Assembly: GCF_036417845.1 (NCBI RefSeq) | Contig: NC_090020.1 | Coordinates: forward strand, 35,510,425-35,574,424 | Direction: 5' to 3' | Origin: Apteryx mantelli | Lineage: Eukaryota; Chordata; Aves; Apterygiformes; Apterygidae | DNA: 64,000 nucleotides | Position numbers and translations under genes: made by a program | In this document: piece by piece, positions 46,801-59,900 of the stretch | How positions within the stretch are numbered: the first letter of the stretch is position 1 | Layout of the letters: each line of letters begins with the position of its first letter | Notes under the pieces: model-generated | The model's input: the letters and a program-made list of their open reading frames with translations, nothing else | The model's database searches: none | What the model was told of the DNA's origin: nothing

Positions 46801-49800
46801 ATTAAATTTGTGGAAGGAAAGACAATGCAATTTTATTTTTGCAGGCTTGCTAATGAATGTTTAGCCTGGCTAAAGTTCAGCCTGGCTCTGTCCAATGATA
46901 TGCATCAAAATATTTTCGTAGCTAAAGTATATTAAACAAATTGACCAACCAAAATAAAAAGCCTGCAGTAGGACAGTGTGATTTTCTAAGCAAGTTTTGT
47001 GTCAAGGTTGCAATAATGGTGTAGCAGAGAAGGAGCACAGGAGAACAAAAATAACTGGGGAGCCATGGAGCTATAGGGAATTGGAGACAGAGCTGGCTAG
47101 TCAGTTGTGTCCTTGCACGCAGCCAGGACACAGCCTCGTGCTGTGGAAAAGTGAAAAAGGATGAGGAAAACTAGTCTAGATGAAAGGACACATGAACAGG
47201 GGAAAGCATGATTCCTCAGAAAGTAAGTCACAGATCATTTCATCCCCTTTGCCTTTGTGGTGCGTTAGGCCGAAAGGTTAATAGCTGAGGATGTTGTGGG
47301 TGCAGAGCATTTGGAGGCTGCTCAGTCTTAGGTCGTTCTACAAGCCTGTCTCACCAGGGAAAGCCATAAATTGAGATGTTTCTGCCACCAACCACTAACC
47401 TCTCAGAAACCATTATCCAAATCTGGCTGGCATCTTCATATCCAGCATGGCTTGCCACCAGAGATATTTTCAGGAATGGTGGGCATAAACACAAGGGATC
47501 ATGTCTAATTGCAGCAGTTTATTGTAAGACACTGAAAAGAGGTGAAATAATACAAATCTTAATCTGTGCAATGAGTCATACGAATGGCAGCTGCTCTATC
47601 TGGGTCTCAGGCCAAGCCAATTAATCCACAGGGAGGTGGTCTTGCTGCCCTCTTTCATGCTAATCTCACAGGAATAATGCCAAAGAATTAAACAAAACTG
47701 GAGTTAAAGGAAAACAATAGTGGTTTACCTGAAAGGTAGAGTGAAATGATCAGCGACTACTCAGTTATGAGCTAGCTCATTATCCAGAAAAGGAGGAAAG
47801 CTGTGTTTCCCATGGGAGTCACTTTACTGTGGAAGCGCCTCCTCTATTTTCACAAACGTATTTGCTGCATGTTCGCAGATGTCTTTGGGAATGTGCTTCC
47901 TCCCTGAGAACCGGAGGGATTGGCAGCATCAGGAGACAGCATATGGTAGAGTCTTAGCCCCGGGGGTGTGCAGATTGGACATTGCACAGCACTTTTGTGA
48001 TATATATTTCTTCCCAGGGAAACAAGTTGGATTTAAGAGAAAGAAGGATCTTTACGGGAAATTCAGAATGGAAGATGTTGTGAAAAACAACTACTTCTTC
48101 CAGAAATTAATAGTGCCTCCCTCAGCATGTGTATCTGTGAAGCTCTTGACTACAGTGCAGAATAGGGTCTTATCTTTCAGGAAACACAGTGAATCAAGAG
48201 CAGGAGCTAGACAAAAGTATGCTGGAGGAGACAGCAGTAGTCTGAAGAAAGTTTATGTATGGGGAAATTCCCCCTGTTAGTCAGAACAGAGAAAAGATAT
48301 CTCTTCCAGAGCTTCTACAGGAAAAGCTGGTAGAAGATTTTTGGTGCTACCTTCTCAAACTGGATTTACCAATCTTTTTTAAGTTATAAAGCTCTGTTTT
48401 CCTTACAGTTTGGACAGATCCTGCATCTCAAGGCCTGAGCGCAGCCATTAGCCAGCATTCCTGAGCCTTGTAACACAGGAAGGGAGTTGTGCGCACTTCT
48501 TCTGTGTGACCGCTCAGCACTGAGGTCTGCAAGAGACTCAGACGTGTGAAGGAGGACAGCATCTTTAGAGAAGTAACTGCTAAAATCAAAGGTCATTGTA
48601 ATGACTACATACAAATTGAGATTGCTCAAGGTTTGTCATTTGGCAAAGTTCAAGTGCATTTCTACCTGAGGCAGACAGATGGCATGGAAATTTTTACCAT
48701 GAATGGTTTATATTATTTAACATGGAAACTGATAACAGGACATTTAAGAAATTCTAACTTATACCATGCATTATTAAATCAATATAGTATCCATGTTAGC
48801 CAGAGTGCAGCAGAAGATTCTTTTTCAGTTCTTAAATGCTCAAGAGAGAGAATTCATTGACCAACAACATAGAGCTAAAATTTGTAATTTATTTAAAAAT
48901 ATGCATTAAAAAGTACTATATGTTTATTGCTGCCAGTAAAACATAAACCACCCAACACAGAATAGATGTATGCAGTTGTAAGTTAGATTTTGTACATGCA
49001 AAACTAACTTTCTCCATTTAGGTCTCATCTAAACTTGCAGACGATTTCATTTCTTGCCAACCTGAGCTTGGCTAGAAGTTGCAGAGTAGAGAAAGTGCAG
49101 ACATCAAAATTACCACAAAGTCTGGTAGTCTGCATTAGTGGAGCAGTGCTAGTAGGGAATTACAGGATCTCCTTTTGGACAGTATACACACGGTCATTGG
49201 ATTAAGGATAAGATGTCATTTCATTTGCACTTACGAGTTAAACCAAAGCCTTAACTTTACATGGCTTTTAAAATGCCATATGTTGCCAGTGTATAAAGAG
49301 ATGGATTAAGATTTTGCAGCAGAATAGCAGGCATTCTTCCACAAGATGCTTCAGTGTAATTTATGGCTATTTAATGTACTTCTAGAGGACAAAATTATGT
49401 ATACAACTTTTATGAGCATGCACCAATCATCCCAAGAACCCCAAAGTAGTTAAAAAGCTAGATTCATAGTAAAGTAGTTTAATATAGCTACTAAACAAAA
49501 TGGAGGGTTCATGAAAAGGACAAATACAAAACGTACGCTTGCAAAAAATAGCACTGGTAGAGAGCAACTGTATAACGCCATGTCCATAAGATCCTTAATG
49601 TTTGTAAGCTACATCTGGCAACATCGAAAGCTAATGAGATTTCAAACTACAGTATGTCAAATTTATGAGGTGTAGAAGGACATGTCCCTTACCCTCATGC
49701 AAAATAATTGGCAATAAAGAAACTTTAAAACATTCCTGAGCTGATCTGAAATTTAAATTTACACCATAACTGGATTTTATGAGAAAGTAGATTTTTTTTC

Positions 49801-50156
49801 ATGTCTTCAGAATCTATCATTAGCTACTATCAATCTTCAGGTTTCTACTGTGCCCATGTCTGGAGCATCTGAGTGCCAATGTGTCTTCAGCAGTGTGTGT
49901 CACTCTAGTGACTCAGTATTTATAGTATGAAGCTCATGAGAGCTTTCAGAAGTGTCTCGTGGAATTATAAAAACACTGTGAAAACAGCCACTCCAAAAAA
50001 ATGTAATCATGACTTTTACCTTTTCCTTCCCTAAAAAGGAAAACACAAAAGCACTATTTTGGTGTGCATGTAAAAATGTTCTTGCTTTCTATTGGCTATG
50101 TTATGCAGCTTTTGGTTGTACATTGCTACATGTACAGTTAAGTTTCAATTTTCACA

Positions 50157-51288
50157 AAATCACAGAATGGTTGAGGTTGGAAGGGACCTCTGGAGATCAT
50201 CTAGTCCAACCCCTCTGCTCGAGCAGGGTCACCTAGAGCACGTTGCACAGGATCGCGTCCAGGCGGCTTTTGAATATCTCCAGAGAAGGAGACTCCACAA
50301 CCTCTCTGGGCAACCTGTTCCAGTGCTCTGTCACCCTCACAGTGAAAAAGTTTTTCCTCATGTTCAGATGGAAGCATCTGTGTTTCAGTTTGTGCCCGTT
50401 GCCTTGCGTCCTGTCGCTCGGCACCACTGAAAAGAGTCTGGTCCCATCCTCTTGACAACCTCCCTTCAGATACTTGTACACGTTGATAAGATCTCCTCTC
50501 AGCCTTCTCTTCTCCAGGCTAAACAGGCCCAGCTCTCTCAGCCTTTCCTCATAAGAGAGATGCTCCAGTCCCCTAATCATCTTTGTAGCCCTTCGCTGGA
50601 CTTGCTCCAGTAGTGCCACATCCCTCTTGTACTGGGGAGCCCAGAACTGGACGCAGTACTCCAGATGTGGCCTCACCAGGGCTGAGTAGAGGGGCAGGAT
50701 CACCTCCCTCGACCTGCTGGCAACACTCTTCCTGATGCAGCCCAGGATACCATTGGCCTTCTTGGCCACAAGGGCACATTGCTGCCTCATGCTTAACTTG
50801 GTGTCCACCAGCACTCCCAGGTCCTTCTCCGCAGAGCCGCTTTCCAGCAGGTCAACCCCCAACCTGTACTGGTGCATGGGGTTATTCCTCCCCAGGTGCA
50901 GGACCCTGCACTTGCCTTTGTTGAACTTCATGAGGTTCCTCTCCGCCCACCTCTCCAGCCTGTCCAGGTCTCTCTGAATGGCAGCACAGCCCTCTGGTGT
51001 ATCAGCCACTTCTCCCAGTTTTGTATCATCAGCAAACTTGCTGAGGGTGCACTCTGTCCCTTCACTCAGGTCATTGATGAAGAAGTTGAACAAGACTGGA
51101 CCCAGGACTGACCCCTGGGGGACACCGCTAGCTACAGGCCTCCAACTAGACTCTGCACCGCTGATCACAACTCTCTGAGCTCTGCCATTCAGCCACTTCT
51201 CAATCCACCTCACTGTCCACTCATCTAGCCCACACTTCCTGAGCTTGTCTATGAGGATGTTACGGGAGACAGTGTCAAAAGCCTTACT
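50157..51288 (-). mobile_element. CR1 LINE, 5'-truncated, young copy 3
   Basis: This is about 1.13 kb of CR1 on the minus strand, the shortest of the three young copies. Its 3' end (at about 50157) has ATTCTGTGATTTTGTG, one perfect and one mutated octamer. Its sense 5' end is cut inside RT motif A (the sequence begins at SKAFDTVS). Protein details ([27 protein letters not shown]) are shared with copy 2 and differ from copy 1, so copies 2 and 3 are the closer pair. Confidence 0.95.
50233..51288 (-). pseudogene. CR1 ORF2 C-terminal fragment, frame open but truncated
   Basis: The frame is open from the truncation point to the ORF2 stop. It retains RT motif B ([10 protein letters not shown]), intact motif C (KFADDTKLG) and the complete C-terminal region. 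The catalytic aspartate of motif A, the fingers domain and the endonuclease are missing, so no activity is possible despite the absence of stops. There is no in-frame ATG near the start and no promoter. Confidence 0.92.
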
Positions 51289-51424
51289 TCAGGAATGCAT
51301 CATTCTTGATATATGAAAAATATAGCCCATCTTCTGAGAACAAAAGCACTAGCTCTTAGCACTGTATCTTTTTCAAAGTTACAAGAAATCCATAGATAGA
51401 TGGATTTAAAGTTACAGGGAAGTT
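51289..51424. other. Short unique spacer
   Basis: A 136-base AT-rich spacer between the truncated CR1 end and the MIR-like remnant. No feature is seen. Confidence 0.5.
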
Positions 51425-51605
51425 AATGGTTAAGTCTGGGACTCTGGGAGCTGGGTTAAATTCCTTCTTTACCACAAACTTAATTTATGATCTTGGCCAA
51501 GCCACCTCCTTTCTTTCCTGCAAACAGTGAAAACAATGTTTCCTTTCCTAAAAGAGTTCTAATGAGGATATATATGCTGGAGACTGTATAAGACCCTTAA
51601 GACAT
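51425..51605 (+). repeat. MIR-like (CORE-SINE) remnant
   Basis: The order of blocks is that of a MIR-type SINE. A CTGGGACTCTGGGAGCTGGG head-to-core part is followed by GATCTTGGCCAAGCCACCTC (family pattern: ACCTTGGGCAAGTCACTTC), then a pyrimidine-rich run, then an ATGAGGATATATA counterpart of the ATGGGGATAATAA tail. It is the longest and clearest MIR-like fossil in the window. Confidence 0.65.
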
Positions 51606-54600
51606 ATGAAACAGAGAAATTAAAAAAGCTAGTCCTTTAGGAAATGCAACAAGCTTTTGTTCCGAATGAGCTGCATTATTAAATAAGCAAATGCCTATGA
51701 CATGCTTATAGCAATGCCTCACTGAAATTGTGTGTATTAGATCATGAGGTGTGCAAGCTGCTCCAGCCAGTTCTAGAACCTCACAGCGCTGGATTTTGTA
51801 AGAACAAATTCTATCTCATAAGTCTTTTTTCTGAAATATTATAGATTAAATTTGTCAAACAGGCAAAGCACAGTAAATCTGAGAAATTCAGATGTAAAAG
51901 TAACTTCTGCTTTTTTTTTCTCCATTAAACTGCAAAAATGTACAGTTGGAATATTCAAACAGCTTTAATTCTGCCTCAGGCACCATTGCAGGTGGTGGGG
52001 AGGGAGGAATGTGTCTTTAAAATGCTGTTTACTCTAATTTGGGGTTGTGGAGACCAAAATGGTTTAATCATAAGCATATGATAGTTACCATAGGGTATCA
52101 CCCCTTGTAAAAGTTATTGTCTGAATTTTATGGTCTCATAATTTTTGCTTTGGAGTAATTCTGCCAGCCCTGCACTGTACATTACCTTATACTGATGACA
52201 TATGCTCTCAGACTCAATTCTCCTGTAGTTTTTGTCTGGGATTGGAATAAAAGTAGAAAAATGGAAACTAGGTAAGATTGCATTTGAACTGCTCCTTTAT
52301 TCCCTTCTCACTGCAAGACCATAAACTCTACATTCTTTTTGGAAATCTCAAGTAAATACTTTGTAGCCTAAGAAGGCTCACTTCTGTGATGGTTTTCCTG
52401 GCAGGGGCATTTGTCTTCTTAGTTTAATTCCACAGTTCTTAATTTCATCTCTGTATAACATACTAAGTGGCTGAGTTCTCCCTGTGTTGGAGCACCTCAC
52501 AGGAAAGTGCAAATTATATCAATTCCTGTACCCTTAAAAGCCATGGAAAGGCCCCAGGGGCATTTGGGTGTCCTGGGAAAAGAGGAGGTGCTTGGGGCAT
52601 GCAGTTCTAGTTTGTGAGCTTGGCGTGACCCCCAATTCATTCAAAAAAAGCAATTTTGCAACAGTCTATAGCACAGCCAAACACTGGCAGGTTTTTCTCC
52701 TGAGAACAGCAAAAGACATATTCCTGATACAATAGCTGCAACTCTCTTAACTTCTCTTTCACAAAGAATAAAGCTACTTTTGAGGAAACTTCCTCAAATG
52801 ATGATATATTCCTGAACCTGAGCTGGGAACCCAGCATAGGCTAATTCAGCTAGACAGTAAAAGGTGAACAAAACTACAAGCAATGTAAACAAAGCTGTGT
52901 GGTGTAACCTGACGTCTTGCCTACATTTCAGCTCCTATTGCCTCTATCTCACCTGAATCTCTAAAAAGTGAAGAGAATTGTCACGTACATGTGAAACCCG
53001 ATTGCTTTGTGCTGGTCCATCTCCCTCACTGTGGTTCCTGAACACCAGCACAACCTATAGAAGTCATCTTTAATTTTTCCTATACTTATTTTTTTCCTGG
53101 AAGCTTTTCTCCTCATGCGTTCTGGGAAATCTCTAATCCATTACCGACAAGCACAGCTGACTTGAGCAGTTCTGAAGCTGCACACTCATCACTTTTAATT
53201 TGGGGTGTTAACACAACAAAATCCAGCCATGCTCCGCTAGGAATGCATGTGCAGTGGTCTCTATTAAATCTAACTCTTTGTTCAAAGTAAAAAATACCTT
53301 ACAGCTTAGGAATGATAACAGTGAAATATCAAAATGAGGGCTAGGGCCTCTTTAGGGCGATGTCCAGACATGTTTAATACCAACTTTTGGCAGTGTGCAA
53401 GCAGGGGTGATGGGAAATGAAAAAGTGACAGAGGAGAAAGGGATGGAACCAGAGCTTTCCAAATGATGGAGTTTGCTTGCTGACGCTTGGGAATTTTTCC
53501 CAGGCAACACTGACACAGCTCTGAATTGTGTAATGGGAAGGAGAAGCTGATGAAATAAAGCAGGGATTCACGAACTACAGATGAGACCCATTTTGGTTCA
53601 GGAGAAGTGGGGGGTGTATGTGTAGGTGTATATCTGAAAGTATGCACACACATATATGTGTGTGTAAGAGAGAGACGTGAGCATTTGTGTTTGATATGAG
53701 CTGCTTGCATCTAAGCATCCACTGAAATGGAGCTATGCTTGAGGGTAGTATTAGAGCTGCACACGACAGCTGGAGTTCTTTAGGGAAAGCAAAGGAAAGA
53801 TTTGCTGAACAGAGAGAGTGCTTCAGTGGGGATCAAAGTGCTGGACAACAGTGGTGCAATGATCGTGAGACTCCTGCATGGTGTTCCTGGACACATTGTG
53901 CACATGACTGGTCTGGAGACCCTACTTCTCATCAGCCTTGGCCAGAGGTAGCAGGAGTGCTCACTGCCTCTGGTGCTGCCTGTCTCCAGCTGTGAAGTAT
54001 CTTAGAAAGGTGTTGCAAGATTAGGTCCTACAAGTCCTTAAAATAGCACTGCAGAAACTTTGATGATGACTGAGTGATAAATCCTTGACAGCTCTTTTTT
54101 TTTTTTCCAATGAAATGCAACTGTGATGCAGGAATTCTTCATGTTGCTAATAGCTGCCTTCTTGAATAAGTTAAACCTTCACTTTGAATTTAGATGAAAA
54201 TGCCTCTATCACTTTAGGACAGGCATTTGCATTAAACAGACCAAGAAAAAAATCAGACTAAATAGGCACATGGAAGATAGAGACAAGAGAGCTATTTGTT
54301 TAGCCTACATGCAAAATGAAATCGAAGCACAAGACCTGAAGTACAATAATTTCAGCCAAAATTTTACAGGATTATAGTAGGTATTAAATAAATCTATCTA
54401 GAGTGCTGGTGGAGTTGGAAAAAATAGCACCAGTTCCAGAAAATTTTGCCTAAACTCATTTGGCAAGTCTTTGGCAACAGGGTAAAACCCTTGGGTTTTT
54501 TTTTTTCTTTTTTTTTTATGGCAAAAGGTCATTTTTTCCGAAAGGGGACAGAGTGTAGGTAATAGCTGAACCAGTTTAATGAAAGACACAATAGATTAAA

Positions 54601-56700
54601 CTCAACAGCAAACAAAACAACAAAATAAGGTTACTCAAGCAGGGAGCCAGTAAGAGGACTTAACTTCCTTGACAGGAAAAACAAAGGATTAAGACTTCAT
54701 TATGGGTTTGAGGTCAACAAAGAGCTCTATGGCTGCTCCTTTTAGTGGCAGGGATTTTAATCATAATAGAAGCTTTCTCAGCATCTAATGAACAGAATAA
54801 ATGAGCCCTAGATGGGCTGATACTTTAAGAAGCCTCTGAGAATACAGTAGTTGCTAACGGACTTTATTGAACTGATGGAAAAGAACCCAGAGAGCGATGC
54901 CTTGGCACTGTTTTTATAATGACACATCTGGCTAGAAACCAGGCATCCCAGGAGCCATTTTCTATGGCTGTTCAGACTGCTTAACTCCCTTTTGTAAAAG
55001 ATACTACCAAGACACCAGCTGAAGAGATGACTGCCACAAGCACTAGGATGTAAAGGTGGAAATAGACTGATTTCTGTTTCTTCTTCCTTCAGTTTTAGCA
55101 GTGTGAGACCTGTTCCCATATAATACCTCCTCTAGCTTTGCAGAGACTCTGTTCCTATGTTGTTTTTCCCAAGTAATACAGACAGCAAAGGTTCAGGAAA
55201 TGTCAAACTGAGTTCAGTTGTGTCTTTTTTTTAACATGTGACCTTATTCTTTTTCTGGCTCCCGTTTCTTTTTCTGAAGGATGAACGATATTTGTTGTAG
55301 CATTAACTTGCCTGGTTTGAGAGGGGACTGATGAGCAGATGATGCTTTCAAAGACATGGAAGCTGGCTGAAGCTGGCATCCCAAATCATGAATCCATTGT
55401 GCCTCTCAGGCACCCTGCAAGGAATTTGGAGGTTGTATATGAAGTAAAATGGGAATTGTTATTACTTCTGATAACATATGCTAGAAAAGAAAGCCTTTAT
55501 TGACTTCAAGTTTGTGTGCATGTAACACACAGGCCAAAGACCTGGGACAAATACATTTTAGTAATATAGGAAAAGACACATTAGGTATTCTCTCTTCAAC
55601 ATACAATGGGGAATGCTTAGCCCAGTGCAAAGCAATGCGCAAAGTATAAAAAATAAAGAAATCTGAGTGGTCTGAAAGTATTAGTACTGTACTGTAAAAT
55701 ATAGGTGTTTTTTGTAAGTGAGGAGCAATATTTTGCAACTGTGACCCAATGACTTTTTCTAACATTATTCTAATTTTTAAAGTAGCTGCTACAACAGACT
55801 CAGTTTCTCAGAATCCTAAACTGACCATATGTCCCTTTACCTTCATGCAAAGTAATATAGTCAAATAGAAAGCCTATAATTAGGAAGTAAAAGACAAGCA
55901 GTGCCTTTCTATTGGATTTCAATACATAGCCCCTTTGAAGTGCACTGCAGATCCAGAAGGCTGAAGGCTAATTGATTTTAACCACACAGCAAAGACAAGG
56001 CCTTGATACTGCAACTATTTTTCAGCATGTAAAGGTACAAAAGTGCAAGTAAAAAATGACGGGGTGATATAAAAATAAATAAAAGTCAAAATCCTGGACA
56101 AATGAGTTGTATGGGACACTGCTGATGTTCAGTCCAGGATATTATGTCACTGGACCCCATTATTCTGTCTTTTCAGGCATTTAAGTGCTCTCTAGAGCTA
56201 TGAAGTTGCAAGTCTCAATGGCCTACAGACTTGTCTGTTACTATCCTCGGAAGCAGCTGCATAAAAATGTCTTCTTTTTGTTTCTCATATCTTCTTCTAA
56301 TCACTTTGTCCCACCTGCGAAATTTTTTGACAAAAATTACTACTACCTGTGGCAGAATCAGCCAAGACATGGATTCGATCCTATTTCATGGGCTGCCAAC
56401 AAAGTATGCCAAAACTTCTGATCTATGAGCTTGTATTGTTTCTGACAATAATACGAACAGGTAAAAGGATCCAGCTTTAAGCCCAAACTCAATTTGAAGC
56501 TGAAAACTTCAGTCCTTAGTCTGCAGATTTAGCTAATATGGCAGGGAAATGTTCAGACAGGATAAAATTGAATTCCACAATATTATTTCCCAGGAATTCA
56601 TTTACCTGCACTTTTAAATGTATTTAGGTCTTTCCTCCTTCTATGTTATAACAAGTGCAACACATGCCTTCTTGGTTTATTTAAGTTTGGTTGCATCCTG
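51606..56700. other. Unique non-coding sequence
   Basis: No gene is recognised. T-rich runs lie near 54092-54105 and 54497-54518. The minus-strand open frame at 53306-53710 (134 codons) overlaps the palindromic microsatellite at 53645 and owes part of its length to that simple repeat. The plus frame at 56185-56421 has an in-frame stop directly upstream and no splice support. Confidence 0.45.
53645..53664. repeat. Perfect 20-bp CA/TG palindrome
   Basis: CACACACATATATGTGTGTG equals its own reverse complement. Purines and pyrimidines alternate throughout, suggesting Z-DNA or cruciform potential. Confidence 0.93.
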
Positions 56701-56900
56701 AGATGTGTAAGCGAGAAACTTGGAGCGGGGTCTCACTGAACACTCTGTGATTGTCACCATAAGAGCAGGAAGGATCCACAGGATCCTGTTCCCCTTGTGA
56801 CTCGAACCGCGGATTGCCACTTCTGGTTCCCCTCCTCTGAGTTCCCTTTCCGTTCTGGTTCCCCTACACTGACCCTGAGACTCTACCCCACAGACCTGAC
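56701..56900. other. GC-richer block with a repeated 13-mer
   Basis: The block stands out from its AT-rich surroundings and contains CpGs (CTCGAACCGCGG at about 56803-56814). TTCTGGTTCCCCT occurs at 56821-56833 and again at 56853-56865. It has no TG...CA ends or polyadenylation signal sufficient to call an LTR, and no tRNA fold. It may be a decayed mobile element or regulatory island. Confidence 0.4.
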
Positions 56901-59900
56901 TGTATTTAAATGTGCCTTATTTACACCTATGTGAAGCAATAGGTGCCTTCCTCAAACTTTCTGAGTCTCTGGAAGGTGAAACAGAGCTATCTGATAACCT
57001 CCATTGATTTTTCTATAACACAGTGCCAGAAGAAAAGCCTTCAAGTTTCCATTGTCAATAGAGTGTGAAGCAGAAGAAGATGTCCCTGTGAAGAACCTGG
57101 TGGAGACCAACATACTGCACCTTTTAAAGCCCAAGAGAAATGTAGAACTTGGAAGGGGAACAGAAAGCCAAGCTCCAAATTGTATCAAAAGTAAAATCTG
57201 TGCAAGTGAGGGAGTCTCTAAGCTGAGCTCTAAGCTATTACGGGTCAAGAGAATGGTCTGGTGAAATTAATTTTAGCCCAAGTTTATGTTATCAAGTAGC
57301 CTGGTACTCAGTACTTTCATATCAGCTACAGATATACCAAATACATCATATATTTATGATTTGTTTGAATATTGAGAGTTCCTTTCTCAATGAGGGAAAA
57401 ATTGCTGGTGGCTAAGATATAAACAGGAGAAGGTCAGTTTTCTTAAAATGTCTTATATTTGCAATCCATCATGCTGATGTATGATAAGCTGCTCATTACC
57501 TCAAGATAGAGTTCCTGTCAAAATCAACAATATTCAGGAAAAAAAACACACAAGGAAAAGCATAACTAATGGGCAGTCTAAGAACTACTGCAGGAACCAT
57601 GGTTGCTGATTACAAGAGTTTTTTTAGTTTTCGGTGATGGAATGGTTCAGAGAGATAAAATAAATTTGGGAGTCCACCCATTTTATTCTAAAAAAATTTC
57701 AGTAGTCTTACAGAGATAAACTGGACACAATTTAACTACCACGGATTTTAAAATTGACTTTCCCTATGAACTGGTGAAGCACTTCCTGCTGGTTTATTTC
57801 AGAGGACATCATTGTCTCTTGAAAGGAGACGCTATTTGCATCAACAAATAATGCAGTAAGAAAAATGGAGGGACTGATTCTATTCAGGAGACTGTAATTT
57901 AACAAAACAACTAAAACGGGCAGACAGACACTGAAAAAGGTGCAGGATGACATTGGCTTGGAAAATACTGTCTTGTTAAAGGTAACCCATTCTGGCAAGG
58001 AGGGTTAACGGACCTTCTGCTCCTCTTAGCCTCTCTTTTATATTTAAATATGAAGGCTGAAACCAGTCCATCCCATGTGCAATCAGGGAAGTGGCTGCAG
58101 GGGGAATGAAATGGTAGTGCAAGCAACCTAATGCACACTGCTGTCACTGCACATTGAGAGGAGATGCTGGTGTTCCAGGAGCCTTTTCGTAGTATTTGAA
58201 CAGTAGACCTTGATGGGTACCCAACTCCCAAATTTCCTCTCCAGAAAAAAAATATTTTCTAATTCTGCTATCAGATCCTCTGCCTGGGGCCATGTGCTAA
58301 GATTAACTCTCAAAAACATAACTTGCTGAGGTCAAGGATCTTGCCCCTCTCCTTCAGTGTCTTTGGCTCAGCACCTATAACCATATATTCTTCCTTCTCA
58401 CTCCAATGAGGGCTTGAGTGATAATGAAAAATCAGCCAATTGAGCTGGTACCTAACAATTATTGGGCCCTTGAGTGTGAGTAATTTGGCTATAGTGTATC
58501 TGTTAAGATGCAGTTCACTGTGCATATTCACAGATATATGTGTTGGAAAAGGACAAGCTATTTTTGGAAACAAGTAGACAAGCATTGCTCTGGGATGCTA
58601 TCTGTGCTATGATACCACAAAAGGCACTTGATTCTCTTTCAGCTTTATCCTCAAACTGTCTTTAAGGTTTTACTCTCTGTGAATAACGTTTTCTTGGTAG
58701 TAGCGTTGTTGCAACAGCGATGGTCTAAGCATATCAGAGAAACGGTCTGTGGGAGAAGATAATCTTTTTTATAAGATCAGCCAGTATACTGATATAGTTT
58801 AGCCAATGGATCTATACGATCAGTGGTTTAGCCCATCATATTGATCTAATAAAAACTATTACCTCACCATATAAACCTTGCCTCTGTAAGCATACTTTCA
58901 ATTTAGGTCATGGCTACTGTAAAAATTATAGATTTTAGTATTTATTAGAGACATCTGCCCTTACGAATGGCTTTGCGCAGAACCCAATTTATTACACCTC
59001 ACTAAGTAGGATTAAAGCTACCTTTGTATGCTGTCTCGTTTGTTTTTCTAGTTAGAGCATCGTGTCTTCAGCCAAAGTGAGACTACCTGTCAACTTTATT
59101 TTGCAGTCCTTTGATCTGTTTATAACAAGTACAAGGTGTCTTTTGATTCAAGGTAATGTTTCTCTTTTCTGCAGATCACCGAAAAGCTGAAAAGATGGAA
59201 GTTATTGGTAGGAGGAAAAATCCCAAACCAAACGCAACAACCTCATTTAGTTTAATTCAACAAACTAGAAAGGAGAACAAAGAATAAAATACTGCCTTCC
59301 TGAATCTATGGTGCTTTTTCCTTCAATTCACAGAAAGTTTGAAACACTTTCGTCAAAGATATCCTTTCTGAAATATGCATCGTGGCTCTTTTAGTAGTAA
59401 TGGATTGGGGACAAGTGATCTCACTTTGCCAAAGTTTCAATTCCTAAAGATCAACTTTTCTATTCAAATTCTTACATTATTGGATATCCATTCTCTGTTG
59501 CTGTGACTATGGAAAAAAAGAAAAGAGTTGCATTCAGAAGATTAGAGGTCCAAACTAAAAGTTGGTGTCCAAGAGGATGAGATGGAAGATGAGGAAGAAG
59601 AAAACATGGAAACGCCCCTAAAGGAAATATTGATGAAGTGTATCTAGTGTGTTTTTATTTAGAATACTTGTCTCTTATGCAAAATTTCAATAGAATTTAG
59701 TAGAAAGTTTTATCTATCTGTAATCTGGAGTTTATAGTAATGGTAATTAAAAACTATACCTGATGAAATTAATTTTTTCCCTCAAGGGATGTTACTTTTC
59801 ATCGCTAATGGGATCTCCCTCTGTTCCTAATATATACCTGCTGCCTTTTAGTTAAAGATATCTGTTTAAAAAATAACCACATTTCGATCATAGATTTAAT

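Larger units (their letters stand above)
43189..50156. other. Unique non-coding sequence
   Basis: No gene is recognised. It includes a 20-base palindrome at 43520 and a splice-flanked but stop-containing segment at 43762-43842, both listed separately. A plus-strand open frame at 47879-48280 (133 codons) starts directly after an AG but has no domain and is within chance range. A C-rich CCCAC-type simple stretch lies near 46357-46384. Confidence 0.45.

Noticed and set aside
47879-48280. Plus-strand open frame of 133 codons starting right after a CGCAG acceptor-like site
   Set aside because: No donor, no recognisable domain, and length within chance range. The acceptor has a poor pyrimidine tract.
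53306-53710. Minus-strand open frame of 134 codons
   Set aside because: It crosses the CA/TG microsatellite, which lengthens frames artificially; no domain.
56185-56421. Plus-strand open frame with a protein-like aromatic C-terminal half
   Set aside because: An in-frame TAA lies directly upstream, between the frame and the nearby TTTTCAG acceptor, so that acceptor cannot supply an exon in this frame.
56740-56830. tRNA-like T-arm on the minus strand (GGTTCGAGTC)
   Set aside because: The flanking bases do not pair into a five-base T stem, and no acceptor, D or anticodon arm can be formed.
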